A stretch of 8,979 nt of DNA, from the NCBI GenBank assembly GCA_947565915.1, contig CANOHY010000059.1:1-8979 (forward strand), in the 5' to 3' direction. Below the pieces are notes generated by a model that was not told the origin of the DNA, made no database searches, and saw only the letters and a list, made by a program, of their open reading frames with translations. This stretch comes from an uncultured Eggerthellaceae bacterium (GTDB taxonomy: Bacteria; Actinomycetota; Coriobacteriia; Coriobacteriales; Eggerthellaceae). Positions 1-6,427 of the stretch are shown in pieces. Numbering within the stretch: position 1 is the first letter of the stretch; each line of letters starts with the position of its first letter. The position numbers and the translations under genes are program-made.

Positions 1-225
1 AGGAATTCTGTTAGTGTTTATTTTGGGTTTTCTTAAAAAAAAGAGATTATGGCAAAGACTCGTGATGCGATTGAACAAGAACAGCTGACGTATCGAGTAG
101 TAGCGATAGCCGTTCTTCTTGATAAGCGTGGGCTTTAGGACGCCTATCTCATCGTACAAGAACAGCGTGTCCTTAGAGCATCCGCACAGCTTGGCGAACT
201 CGCCTGTAGTATAGAGCTCATCCAT
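1..225 (-). CDS. MerR-family transcriptional regulator, N-terminal part (runs off the window)
   Basis: The frame opens with ATG at 225-223 behind a GGAGG Shine-Dalgarno 8 nt upstream, and stays open for 75 codons to base 1. Residues 5-57 read as a MerR/BmrR-type winged-helix DNA-binding domain: YTTGEFAKLCGCSKDTL is the helix-turn-helix, followed by YDEIGVLKP and the wing motif NGYRYYS. Such proteins bind dyads in promoters with long spacers and activate in response to an effector bound by the C-terminal domain, which is not in the window. It is the last gene of the cluster and may be its local regulator (inference). After about residue 57 the expected next helix is missing: residues 58-75 (CHNLFFLRKPKINTNRIP) do not look like a MerR continuation, and the DNA there (bases 1-50) is only about 24% GC. 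Neither other minus-strand frame continues the gene. It may be truncated by a junction or sit at an assembly edge. Confidence 0.75.
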   Translation of the reverse strand, partial: MDELYTTGEFAKLCGCSKDTLFLYDEIGVLKPTLIKKNGYRYYSIRQLFLFNRITSLCHNLFFLRKPKINTNRIP

Positions 226-278
226 TGGTCCTGCCTCCGTTCCCCCAACCAACCGAGCAAGCCAACTATCAAAGGACA

Positions 279-479
279 TTATCCCAGAGCATCTCCGATT
301 TCTTGCGGCTCTCCCGGCGGCCGCAGCTTGGGTATGCGCCTCCCGCACTTAGGGCAGCGCTCCTGCTCTTTGTCCAAGGATATCTTGCAAACAGGGCAAA
401 TCCGGGCATACTCGCCCGTGTCGATTGCATCGAGCCTTCCACAGCGGTTACAGCGTGTGCAGCCGTAGCACATTGACAT
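279..479 (-). CDS. Small eight-cysteine zinc-ribbon-like protein (66 aa), function unknown
   Basis: I do not recognise a named family. The protein has eight cysteines in four CxxC pairs: C4, C7, C10 and C13 form a continuous CxxCxxCxxC, then C28-P-V-C31 and C42-P-K-C45. The C28/C31/C42/C45 set matches a zinc ribbon with 10 residues between knuckles; the first four could bind a second metal ion. The rest is charged, with a proline-rich tail (RIPKLRPPGEP). There is no membrane segment or signal. The start at 479 is preceded by GGGGAG 7 nt away, and a second in-frame ATG lies two codons downstream. It starts 31 nt after the URO-D gene ends and is probably co-transcribed with it. Zinc or iron binding is inferred from cysteine spacing. 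A role as metal chaperone, redox protein or partner of the URO-D protein is possible but not shown. Coding status rests on the RBS, the ordered cysteines and the operon position. Confidence 0.7.
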   Translation of the reverse strand: MSMCYGCTRCNRCGRLDAIDTGEYARICPVCKISLDKEQERCPKCGRRIPKLRPPGEPQEIGDALG

Positions 480-510
480 GAGTTATCTCCCCTGCCCGTC
501 GCCAAAGAGC

Positions 511-1500
511 CTACGCAACAGGATGCTCCTGTGCCCAGATGCGCCCGTACTTCAGTATCTCGTCGCTCGTAACCTCGCGCTTCCACGGGTCGCTCAATGC
601 TCCAGGGTTCACCGACGGGAACAGATATCCGCCCGGTAGGTACTTATCGAGGCTCTCCCGCACGAATGCGCGAATGCTTGCCTCATCATCCAAGTCAGTG
701 ACGATGTAGGGGTTGTCAAGGCATCCGTTGAGGCACATGCTGCCGTTCAGTCGCTGCTTGATGCCCACGATGTCGTTTTGAGGTATGACGTCCATCCACA
801 CGTCGATGCCTATCTCTGCCATATCCTCCACGATGGGCTCGCAGATGCAATCTGCGTGATGCAGATACAGCATGCCGCAGTCGTGTATGGTGTCGGATAT
901 TTCCTGCTGAAGAGGCTTGATCACCGCGCGCCAAGTAGCTGGTGGCAAGAAGAGGTTCTGCTTGGAACCCCAGTCGTCGTGATAGAAGATGGCATCGGGA
1001 TGTGCATGATAGGCCATCTCCTTGATGAACTCGATCTTATGGTCGGCAACGACGCGCAATATCTCCTTCATCTCATCCTCGTTCTCCATGTAGGCGCAAA
1101 AGGCGTCCTCCATGCCCATGAGGAAGTGCGACCTCTCGAACAGGCCCGTGCTGCAGTAGAGCACTGCGAAGCCTTCCTTGCGATCGATCGACTCGGCCGA
1201 CTTCTCGGCCATTGACCAATCGTAGGCGCTCATGTCTGGTGGCACCAAGTATCGCTCCCAGTCCTCGATATCCTTGATCACCTTGTTCTCATCAGTGATG
1301 ACCGGGTGCGGCCCAGGCGCGCCAGGAAGCCACACGCGGGATACGCCCCATGAATCAGGATGCGGCTCCCCATCGTTCGCACAGGCGTCGGCCACGCGTT
1401 GCGGGTCGTCTATGAAGGTGCCATATTCAAGGATGCCCGTATATGCATCCGGTTGCTCGCCCTTCAGAATCGCCATCACGTTCTCGCGTGCGCTCAGCAT
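511..1500 (-). CDS. URO-D superfamily protein, probable corrinoid-type methyltransferase
   Basis: This 329-aa protein has the fold signature of the uroporphyrinogen decarboxylase/MtaA-like superfamily: N-terminal SARENVMAILKGEQPD, a central HPDAIFYHDDWGSKQNLFLPP stretch (167-187), the metal-site region LHHADCICEPIVEDM (213-227), then GIDVWMDVIPQND and NGCLDNPYIV (258-267). Relatives such as MtaA, MtbA and CmuA transfer methyl groups to or from corrinoids using a zinc site with an HxC motif. Here the region reads H214-H215-A-D217-C218-I-C220, so the ligand set differs; C256 and C260 are possible further ligands. True heme-pathway UroD is unlikely given the context and divergence. The start at 1500 is fixed by GAGGAGG 5 nt upstream. 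It follows the second molybdoenzyme module after a 199-nt gap and is tightly followed by the zinc-ribbon gene. A role in O-demethylating a methoxylated aromatic is inference; no corrinoid-binding protein or reductive activase gene is in the window. Confidence 0.85.
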   Translation of the reverse strand: MLSARENVMAILKGEQPDAYTGILEYGTFIDDPQRVADACANDGEPHPDSWGVSRVWLPGAPGPHPVITDENKVIKDIEDWERYLVPPDMSAYDWSMAEKSAESIDRKEGFAVLYCSTGLFERSHFLMGMEDAFCAYMENEDEMKEILRVVADHKIEFIKEMAYHAHPDAIFYHDDWGSKQNLFLPPATWRAVIKPLQQEISDTIHDCGMLYLHHADCICEPIVEDMAEIGIDVWMDVIPQNDIVGIKQRLNGSMCLNGCLDNPYIVTDLDDEASIRAFVRESLDKYLPGGYLFPSVNPGALSDPWKREVTSDEILKYGRIWAQEHPVA

Positions 1501-1518
1501 CTCGGCCTCCTCGCTGGT

Positions 1519-1534
1519 TTGCCGAAACCGGCAA
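1519..1534 (-). promoter_or_regulatory. Hairpin just upstream of the URO-D ribosome-binding site
   Basis: A perfect 6-bp inverted repeat, TTGCCG-N4-CGGCAA, lies about 10 nt upstream of the GAGGAGG Shine-Dalgarno of the URO-D gene. It would form a compact GC-rich hairpin in the leader RNA. No T-run follows, so it is not a terminator. It could be an operator half-site pair, an RNA-processing or stability element, or chance. Confidence 0.3.
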
Positions 1535-1583
1535 CCATCTCCGAATCGATCGATCGTTGTCTAAATCCAAACCCTGAAACGCC

Positions 1584-1623
1584 CGTTCGCAGCCCGCCGC
1601 ATAACGCTGGCAGGCCGCGAACG
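1584..1623. repeat. Imperfect inverted repeat in the 199-nt gap before the URO-D gene
   Basis: The 1501-1699 gap holds no supportable gene. Its clearest structure is a pair of 11-nt arms (CGTTCGCAGCC at 1584-1594 and GGCCGCGAACG at 1613-1623) that pair at 10 of 11 positions around an 18-nt loop. A shorter perfect dyad (AGTCG-N5-CGACT) lies nearer the ferredoxin gene end, and an ATCG triplication lies at about 1546-1557. None has a T-tract. A regulatory or RNA-processing role between the enzyme module and the URO-D gene is possible. No convincing sigma-70 promoter was seen here. Confidence 0.35.
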
Positions 1624-1699
1624 AACGAGTCTCATGCGCCAATCGAAGCCACGTTGCGAGCCTTAGTCGCGCAACGACTCCGACGGCGCTTCGAAATGC

Positions 1700-2065
1700 C
1701 TAGAGCTCCAGATTGGTGGGAACCCAAAGCACCTGCTTCGGCTTGCACTTCAAATCAGCTGCAAGCTCTTCGACCGTCCCGAACTTCATGCAAGCAGCCA
1801 AGCAATGATGCACGCAGCTGGGCTCGCGATGGGCGGCAACGCGCTCGGCGCACAAGTCGCAAAGATCCGTCGGGATGGCGATCTTGTTCCAATTGAAGTC
1901 GGGGCCTACCTCATCGGGGTCGTCGTTTTTCAACCAGGGACCCTCGTCGAACACGCGAATGCCCCACTTCCCCACAGGGAAGTCATGCTCTTCCTTGCAA
2001 GCCACCTCGCACGATTGGCAACCCGAGCAGTATTCGTAGTCGATCAGCAATCCGTAATCTGCCAT
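1700..2065 (-). CDS. Ferredoxin-like 2x[4Fe-4S] electron-transfer subunit paired with molybdoenzyme B
   Basis: A 121-aa soluble DmsB/NrfC-type iron-sulfur protein. C13-x2-C16-x2-C19-x3-C23 (YCSGCQSCEVAC) is a classic [4Fe-4S] motif. The second set is C69-x2-C72-x11-C84-x3-C88, with an extra C92. Two cubane clusters are expected, against three in the beta subunit of pyrogallol-phloroglucinol transhydroxylase. It should pass electrons to the molybdenum subunit encoded just upstream, in the cytoplasm. An in-frame GTG at 2074, directly abutting the upstream TAG, would add three residues. I chose ATG at 2065 because AGGTG lies 6 nt before it and MADYGLLIDYEYC is the natural start of this family. 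The gap to molybdoenzyme B is 9 nt, so the two are surely co-transcribed. Compared with the paralogue at 6071-6415 it has a longer linker between cluster motifs (residues 40-66) and one more cysteine, C107. Confidence 0.93.
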   Translation of the reverse strand: MADYGLLIDYEYCSGCQSCEVACKEEHDFPVGKWGIRVFDEGPWLKNDDPDEVGPDFNWNKIAIPTDLCDLCAERVAAHREPSCVHHCLAACMKFGTVEELAADLKCKPKQVLWVPTNLEL

Positions 2066-2074
2066 GTACAACAC

Positions 2075-4468
2075 CTACTTCCCGAACTTCTCTGCAAGTT
2101 CTTGCATGTCAACGTCGTAGTTCTCAGCCAAGGGGCGAACATCGCAAATGATGCATTTGTATGGTCCGCCATATCCGAGCTTCGAGTTGTAATGGTTGGG
2201 AATCAGGCTGTTCACGTTCGATTGGAATACGCCATACAGGTTCGGCGCATCGCCATCTTGCTCGGGGAACCACCAACCATGCTGGGCATGAACGGTCCCG
2301 CGCTTCACCGTTGGAGTGAGCTTGGCCTTGAACTTGGCTGCACCGAACTGATTGCAGATCTCTACCCACTGGCCATCGGTGATGCCCTTCTTGGCTGCGT
2401 CGTCGGGATGCATCTCCAGAAGCGGGTTGGGATTCAACTCGCGTAAAACGGGAACTTGACGCTGCTCGCTATGGAAGAATGCATAGGTGCGTGCACCGGT
2501 GGTCAGGATGAAGGGGTACTCCTCGGCCAGTTCCGGTGTGGAATAGGGGCTGAAGGCTGGCTCAGAGTAGTAAGGCAGCGGGTCTTCGCCATAAGCGGCA
2601 AACGTATAGGAGTACAGCTCCACGCGACCCGTCTGCGTGAGGAAGCCCGGCTGGCGATCAGGGCGCAGCTCGCCTGTCTCGTACTTGCGGTACTTCACAT
2701 CGCGCTTGTGCACGACTTCCTGCTGCAGGTCGGAAAGCTTCAACTCGCCTTTTAAGCGGCGATCCTCCACGAATTCCTCGCCGGTGTCGTAGCGCTTGGC
2801 GATGGCATCGTTGCCGATGTAGTGGCCAAGCTCCACAATCAGCTCGTGATCAGACTTGCACTCGCCCACGTCGATGGCTTTGTTCACAGCACCATAGGTC
2901 ACCATCGATCCGCCGTAGTGGGTCTTGTTCACCGAGTTATGCTCAGCAGCAGTTGAAAGCGGCATGAACAGGTCAGCGCAACCTTCGATGGATGGCGTCA
3001 TGAAGAGGTCGGTGGCCACGCAGAACTCGACGTCCTTCAGCGCGTTGTACCAGCGCTCGGGCTCGGCGCAATTCGTGGGCGCCAGCAGGTTGCTGGACTG
3101 AATCCACGCCATCTTGATGGGATAAGGCTCGCCAGTCTGGAAAGTGTCGAACATCATGTCGGCGTGAGCCTGGCGGATGTTCTGTACGTAGAGCGGGTAC
3201 TTGTCGCCGCCGATGATCTTCTTTTGAAGCTCGTCGGAAAGGCCATCCCATCCGAATGCCGGAATGGCTTCTTGGTTGTCATCTTCCTTCTGGGCCAGGA
3301 AGTTGATATCGCGACCGCCGATGCGCTTGCCCTCGAAGGCTTCCAGCACTTCTGGGTCCAGCGGGGGCACGCCAGCGATGATTTGACCACCTGGAACGTC
3401 TACGTTACCGGTGATGGCCATAAGCGACAGCAGGCAATGACCTGCCTGGTTGCCGTTCTGGTTCTGGTCGAGCGCAAGGCCCCATGCCATCGATGCTGGC
3501 TTCGCATTGGCATACATGCGGGCAGCAGCGTAGATCATCTCAACGGGCACTTCGCAGATGCGCGCAGCCTCTTCGGGCGACATCGTCTTCACGCGCTCGG
3601 CAAGCTCGTCGAAGCCATAGCACCAGCGTTCGACGAAGTCGTGGTCGTAGAGGTCCTCGGTGATGATGATGTTGAGCCATGCCATAGCCATGGCGGTATC
3701 GGTGCCTGGGCGCAGGCGCAGATGGATGGCAGCACGAGTGGAAAGCCAGTTCACGCGCGGGTCCACCGATATGATCTTAGCTCCGAGCTTCATAAGGTCT
3801 ATGACCGCATGGCCGAACAGGCCGTCGCCGTTGGAGGGTAGCGGCTCTTTGCCCCAGAGCACTATGCACTCGGGCACGCAGTACTCGGGGTCGTCATAGC
3901 CGCCAGGAAGACCGCCGGCGTAGTCGATCTCGGGATAATAGGCGCCCAGAACGCACGTTGTAGCGCACGAGCGCGGCTGGTAGCAAGCGAAGCCCGACTG
4001 CGTGTAGCAGGCATTCGGCGAGCCCATGAGGCCTTGGGCGAAGTCCTGGCCCATCACGCCGCCATCGCGACCTGTTCCGCAGAACACCACGATGGACTCT
4101 GGTCCGTACTTCTCCTTGATCTCGTCCGACTTCGTCTTGAAGATCTCGAAGGCTTCATCCCAGGTGATCTGCTCCCACTTGTCGGCCTTGCCGCGATCCT
4201 CGCGTGCACGCTTCATGGGATGGATGATGCGCGCCGGATTGTAGATGTAGTCCTTCAGGGCCAAGCACCTCACGCACAGGCGACCCTTGGTAACGGGATT
4301 GTTCTCGTCACCCTCCACCTTCTCCAAGACGCCATCCTTGTTCACATACAGCTTCACGCTGCATCCTGTGGGATGACACCCCGGGGGCGACCACATCGAA
4401 GAACGCACAACGGTGTAATCGCCGTCTTGGTACTTCCAAGGTTTCCCAAGGTCATTCTCGAATTCCAT
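2075..4468 (-). CDS. Molybdopterin (bis-MGD) oxidoreductase B, transhydroxylase/catechol-dehydroxylase-like
   Basis: A 797-aa DMSO-reductase-family catalytic subunit. The N-terminal cluster region has C31-x4-C36-x28-C65-x2-C68 (PPGCHPTGC ... RLCVRC). The molybdopterin domain follows (about 98-540), with WGKEPLPSN (205-213), SVDPR (234-238) and RPGTDTAMAMAWLN (253-266). The C-terminal MGD-binding domain (about 650-780) carries HGWWFPE (730-736), SNVN (750-753) and a terminal KCIIC (771-775). C162 in GFACYQPRSC is a candidate molybdenum ligand, by conservation with the paralogue only. No twin-arginine signal or hydrophobic N-terminus is present, so it is cytoplasmic. The start at 4468 has GAGAGGAG 6 nt upstream. 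Family relatives dehydroxylate catechols or move hydroxyl groups between phenols; the substrate here is unknown. It shares long blocks with molybdoenzyme A but lacks A's acidic insert before the C-terminal domain. It is paired with the ferredoxin-like gene 9 nt downstream. Confidence 0.93.
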   Translation of the reverse strand: MEFENDLGKPWKYQDGDYTVVRSSMWSPPGCHPTGCSVKLYVNKDGVLEKVEGDENNPVTKGRLCVRCLALKDYIYNPARIIHPMKRAREDRGKADKWEQITWDEAFEIFKTKSDEIKEKYGPESIVVFCGTGRDGGVMGQDFAQGLMGSPNACYTQSGFACYQPRSCATTCVLGAYYPEIDYAGGLPGGYDDPEYCVPECIVLWGKEPLPSNGDGLFGHAVIDLMKLGAKIISVDPRVNWLSTRAAIHLRLRPGTDTAMAMAWLNIIITEDLYDHDFVERWCYGFDELAERVKTMSPEEAARICEVPVEMIYAAARMYANAKPASMAWGLALDQNQNGNQAGHCLLSLMAITGNVDVPGGQIIAGVPPLDPEVLEAFEGKRIGGRDINFLAQKEDDNQEAIPAFGWDGLSDELQKKIIGGDKYPLYVQNIRQAHADMMFDTFQTGEPYPIKMAWIQSSNLLAPTNCAEPERWYNALKDVEFCVATDLFMTPSIEGCADLFMPLSTAAEHNSVNKTHYGGSMVTYGAVNKAIDVGECKSDHELIVELGHYIGNDAIAKRYDTGEEFVEDRRLKGELKLSDLQQEVVHKRDVKYRKYETGELRPDRQPGFLTQTGRVELYSYTFAAYGEDPLPYYSEPAFSPYSTPELAEEYPFILTTGARTYAFFHSEQRQVPVLRELNPNPLLEMHPDDAAKKGITDGQWVEICNQFGAAKFKAKLTPTVKRGTVHAQHGWWFPEQDGDAPNLYGVFQSNVNSLIPNHYNSKLGYGGPYKCIICDVRPLAENYDVDMQELAEKFGK
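3645..3679. repeat. 35-bp perfect identity between molybdoenzyme genes, copy in gene B
   Basis: These 35 bases are identical to 8053-8087 in gene A. They encode the shared LNIIITEDLYDH segment. This is paralogy rather than a mobile repeat, but unbroken identity across so many synonymous positions is longer than elsewhere in the pair by eye. Confidence 0.85.
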
Positions 4469-4516
4469 TCATATCTCCTCTCTTGGTTCATGGTGATTTC
4501 CTTAGGCGCCAATCTC

Positions 4517-4547
4517 GTTATAAGGTGTGGGGCAAGTCCACACGCAA
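4517..4547 (-). promoter_or_regulatory. Possible MerR-type promoter with a dyad in a 19-bp spacer
   Basis: In the 120-nt gap before molybdoenzyme B, the minus strand reads TTGCGT, a 19-nt spacer, then TATAAC (5 of 6 to the -10 consensus). The spacer is almost filled by a perfect dyad, GTGTGG-N7-CCACAC (4525-4543). Long 19-20 bp spacers carrying a dyad are characteristic of MerR-family activated promoters, and a MerR-like gene ends this cluster. The -35 is weak (TTG only), so this is a candidate. The -10 lies about 49 nt before the gene B start. The same gap also has GGCGCCAA twice (4505-4512, 4564-4571). Confidence 0.35.
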
Positions 4548-4588
4548 GCCCAAAGTTCGCAATGGCGCCAAGTTTTCCGAGCGCCGAG

Positions 4589-5971
4589 CTACTCGGTTAT
4601 CTCTTCCAGCGGGCGGCGGCCAGTGTTCCAGCCGAAGGCCAGAATCGTCACGATGCCGATGCACAGCAGTCCCACTGCCAAGATGCCCACACCGAACATG
4701 CCGCCCCATGCCATCAGCGTGGGAACCACGGTCATGACAGCAGCAGTGAACAGGCGTCCCGATGAATGGACGATCCCACTGCCGAAGTTGCGCACATTCG
4801 TGGGAAGCGATTCCCCGTAATAAGGGTTGCAGCAGATCAAAGTGCAGTTGGCGAATACGAGACACAGCAGATAGAGCGTGCCGAGCAGCACCGGGTTACT
4901 CAGCGAGGCCGATGCTACGGACGAATAGGCCAGGAAGGCTGCGATCTGCAGTGCCAGCGAAACAGCAATGGATTTCTTGCGCCCACCCTTTGGCCCAAGC
5001 CAAGCTCCCAAAAAGCAGCCAAGCGGCGAGCCGAATGTTCCCACCGTGGTGATGATCAGCGATACCTGCTCGCCGAGCCCCATGGCCTGCAGGGTGATGT
5101 TGTTCCATTGGGTCATGATGGCGAAGGGACAGGTTTGAGCCATGCATACCACCAGCAGCACGATCGTGCGCTTGCGATACTCCTTGCCAAACAGCTTACG
5201 CAGTGCTGCCATACCCCGAAGTGCCTTCGCATTGGCCTTGTTAGCCTGCAGGCGCGCATAGGCATCGCTCAGATCGACGTTCACGTGGATGAGTGAGCGC
5301 ACACTCTGTTCCGCCTCAGCCACGCGCCCCTGCTCAACCAGCCATCGTGGCGACTCGGGCATCACCACGATGCCAATAATCAAGGGAATCAGCCCAATGC
5401 TCGATGCAATGAACAAAAAGCGCCAGGCGTTCACATCGAGGGGCAGTGCCCACGAGGCCACGATACCAATGAAAGGAATGGCAATGTAGCCAACGCCCGC
5501 GCACACCCCTTCCCATTTCCCCCGTTGTTCTCGGGGAGTTATCTCCAGCAAGTACGTTACGAATGTTACCGTCATGGACATCACGCCCAAGCCCTGCAGC
5601 AGACGAAATGCCAGGAATAGCGTGAAGTTCGATGTGAAGCCGCATCCCACCGCCATCACGATCACGATTCCCAAGCTGCTCAGGAAGACCTTTTTGCGGC
5701 CGATGGCATCAGAGATGTAGCCTCCGACGATTCCGCCGAGCGTCATGCCGACAAGCGTGACGGTGCTCATGAGGGCCCAGTCTTGCGTCGATATGCCCAA
5801 GGAGTACATCACATTGGGACCGACGAAGCTGGTGAGCTGATTGTCAATCTGTTCGAAGAAGGTCCCCGCAATCATGATGAACATGATGAAGAGCTGCTTC
5901 TTCCCGACAGGATACCCGTCGAAATAGTTGTTCTTGACCTTTGGTCCTTCAGCGAGTTGAACTTTCATCAT
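4589..5971 (-). CDS. MFS transporter, 12 TM, sugar/aromatic-acid porter type
   Basis: A 460-aa integral membrane carrier. Twelve hydrophobic segments are recognisable (roughly 25-45, 64-85, 96-111, 117-138, 155-175, 184-203, 268-285, 303-325, 332-351, 360-380, 398-419, 425-446), with a long cytoplasmic loop at 205-265. MFS motif A is GYISDAIGRKK (84-94), followed by RLLQGLG, an LEITPREQRG loop, and PESPRW (205-210), typical of the sugar porter and aromatic-acid/organic-cation branches. E40 and D43 within TM1 could take part in substrate or proton coupling. The frame is open further upstream (to 6046), but GAGG lies 6 nt before ATG 5971. A second ATG follows directly at 5968. The gene sits between the two molybdoenzyme modules, so it probably imports their substrate or exports the product (inference). 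MFS carriers accompany several known catechol dehydroxylase genes. Confidence 0.92.
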   Translation of the reverse strand: MMKVQLAEGPKVKNNYFDGYPVGKKQLFIMFIMIAGTFFEQIDNQLTSFVGPNVMYSLGISTQDWALMSTVTLVGMTLGGIVGGYISDAIGRKKVFLSSLGIVIVMAVGCGFTSNFTLFLAFRLLQGLGVMSMTVTFVTYLLEITPREQRGKWEGVCAGVGYIAIPFIGIVASWALPLDVNAWRFLFIASSIGLIPLIIGIVVMPESPRWLVEQGRVAEAEQSVRSLIHVNVDLSDAYARLQANKANAKALRGMAALRKLFGKEYRKRTIVLLVVCMAQTCPFAIMTQWNNITLQAMGLGEQVSLIITTVGTFGSPLGCFLGAWLGPKGGRKKSIAVSLALQIAAFLAYSSVASASLSNPVLLGTLYLLCLVFANCTLICCNPYYGESLPTNVRNFGSGIVHSSGRLFTAAVMTVVPTLMAWGGMFGVGILAVGLLCIGIVTILAFGWNTGRRPLEEITE

Positions 5972-5993
5972 CGTACCCCTCGTCTGAAATCGC

Positions 5994-6022
5994 ATTCGAA
6001 TGTCTCCAAATGCTGTCATCAA
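5994..6022 (-). promoter_or_regulatory. Weak promoter candidate for the MFS gene, with a palindrome at the -10
   Basis: The minus strand reads TTGATG (4 of 6), a 17-nt spacer, then TCGAAT (4 of 6), ending 22 nt before the MFS start codon. The -10 is embedded in a perfect 10-bp palindrome, CATTCGAATG (5993-6002), a possible operator. The match quality is modest and chance cannot be excluded. Confidence 0.25.
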
Positions 6023-6032
6023 CAATGAAGGT

Positions 6033-6061
6033 CGGAAGACGGGCACCAGGCCCGCCTTCCG
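6033..6061 (-). terminator. Strong hairpin after ferredoxin gene 1; no T-tract (attenuator or mRNA-processing element)
   Basis: Arms of 11 nt (CGGAAGGCGGG and CCCGTCTTCCG on the minus strand) pair at 10 positions plus one G-U wobble around a 7-nt loop, starting 9 nt past the ferredoxin stop. No T-run follows on either strand, so a canonical intrinsic terminator is not supported. A 3'-end stabilising or partial-termination hairpin that sets different mRNA levels for enzyme and transporter fits its place. Confidence 0.45.
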
Positions 6062-6070
6062 CTCGATCAG

Positions 6071-6415
6071 CTATTCCTTTGTGGTGTAGAGCGCGAAGCG
6101 GCTCTTGCCATCCATCTTCTTCACCAGGTCGTCCACCTCGCCAGAGTACATGCACCACGCTTGGCAATGCTGGACGCACATGGGCATCTTGCCCTTCTCA
6201 ACGCGGTCTGCGCACATGTCGCAGGCCTTCGTGATGACCGGAAGCCATGCCCACTCCCACTTGTCGGTGCCCGTCTTGCCCTCGTAGGCATACGGGCCCG
6301 TTTCCGAAAGCTTTATGCCAAACTCGCCCTCGGGCAGGTCGAGATGCTTCTTGCACGCAACCTCGCAGCTATGGCAGCCCGTGCAGTATTCGTAATTGAT
6401 GAGGATTCCTCGCAT
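6071..6415 (-). CDS. Ferredoxin-like 2x[4Fe-4S] electron-transfer subunit paired with molybdoenzyme A
   Basis: A 114-aa soluble iron-sulfur protein of the DmsB/NrfC type. The first motif is C11-x2-C14-x2-C17-x3-C21 (CTGCHSCEVAC). The second is C65-x2-C68-x11-C80-x3-C84, with a ninth cysteine C88 at the same place as C92 of the paralogue at 1700-2065. Two [4Fe-4S] clusters are expected, feeding electrons to the molybdenum subunit upstream. The frame is open far into the preceding gene (to 6802), but that extension overlaps the molybdoenzyme antiparallel to any sense. ATG at 6415 is decided by AAGGAGG 5 nt upstream and by the family's usual start MRGILINYEYCTGC. The gap to the upstream stop is 10 nt, so translation is probably coupled. 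No signal or membrane segment is present. The partner assignment is from adjacency. Confidence 0.94.
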   Translation of the reverse strand: MRGILINYEYCTGCHSCEVACKKHLDLPEGEFGIKLSETGPYAYEGKTGTDKWEWAWLPVITKACDMCADRVEKGKMPMCVQHCQAWCMYSGEVDDLVKKMDGKSRFALYTTKE

Positions 6416-6420
6416 GGCTG

Positions 6421-6427
6421 CCTCCTT
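6421..6427 (-). promoter_or_regulatory. Shine-Dalgarno AAGGAGG deciding the ferredoxin 1 start
   Basis: A near-perfect ribosome-binding site 5 nt before ATG 6415. Its first two bases are the last two of the TAA stop of molybdoenzyme A, a layout that suggests translational coupling and rules out the long upstream extension of the ferredoxin frame. Confidence 0.8.

Noticed and set aside
225..476. Plus-strand open frame of 83 aa at the zinc-ribbon gene
   Set aside because: It is antisense to the eight-cysteine protein, lacks a convincing RBS, and has no domain-like features.
3164..3841. Long plus-strand open frame (225 aa) opposite molybdoenzyme B, with similar ones at 1805-2446, 4034-4765 and 7656-8162
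   Set aside because: These run antisense to strongly supported genes, show no recognisable domain, and are expected from the GC-rich codon bias of the coding strand.
4584..4596. CCGAG-TAG-CTCGG palindrome across the MFS stop codon, considered as a terminator
   Set aside because: The stem is only 5 bp with a 3-nt loop and no T-tract on the minus strand, so it cannot be called a terminator.
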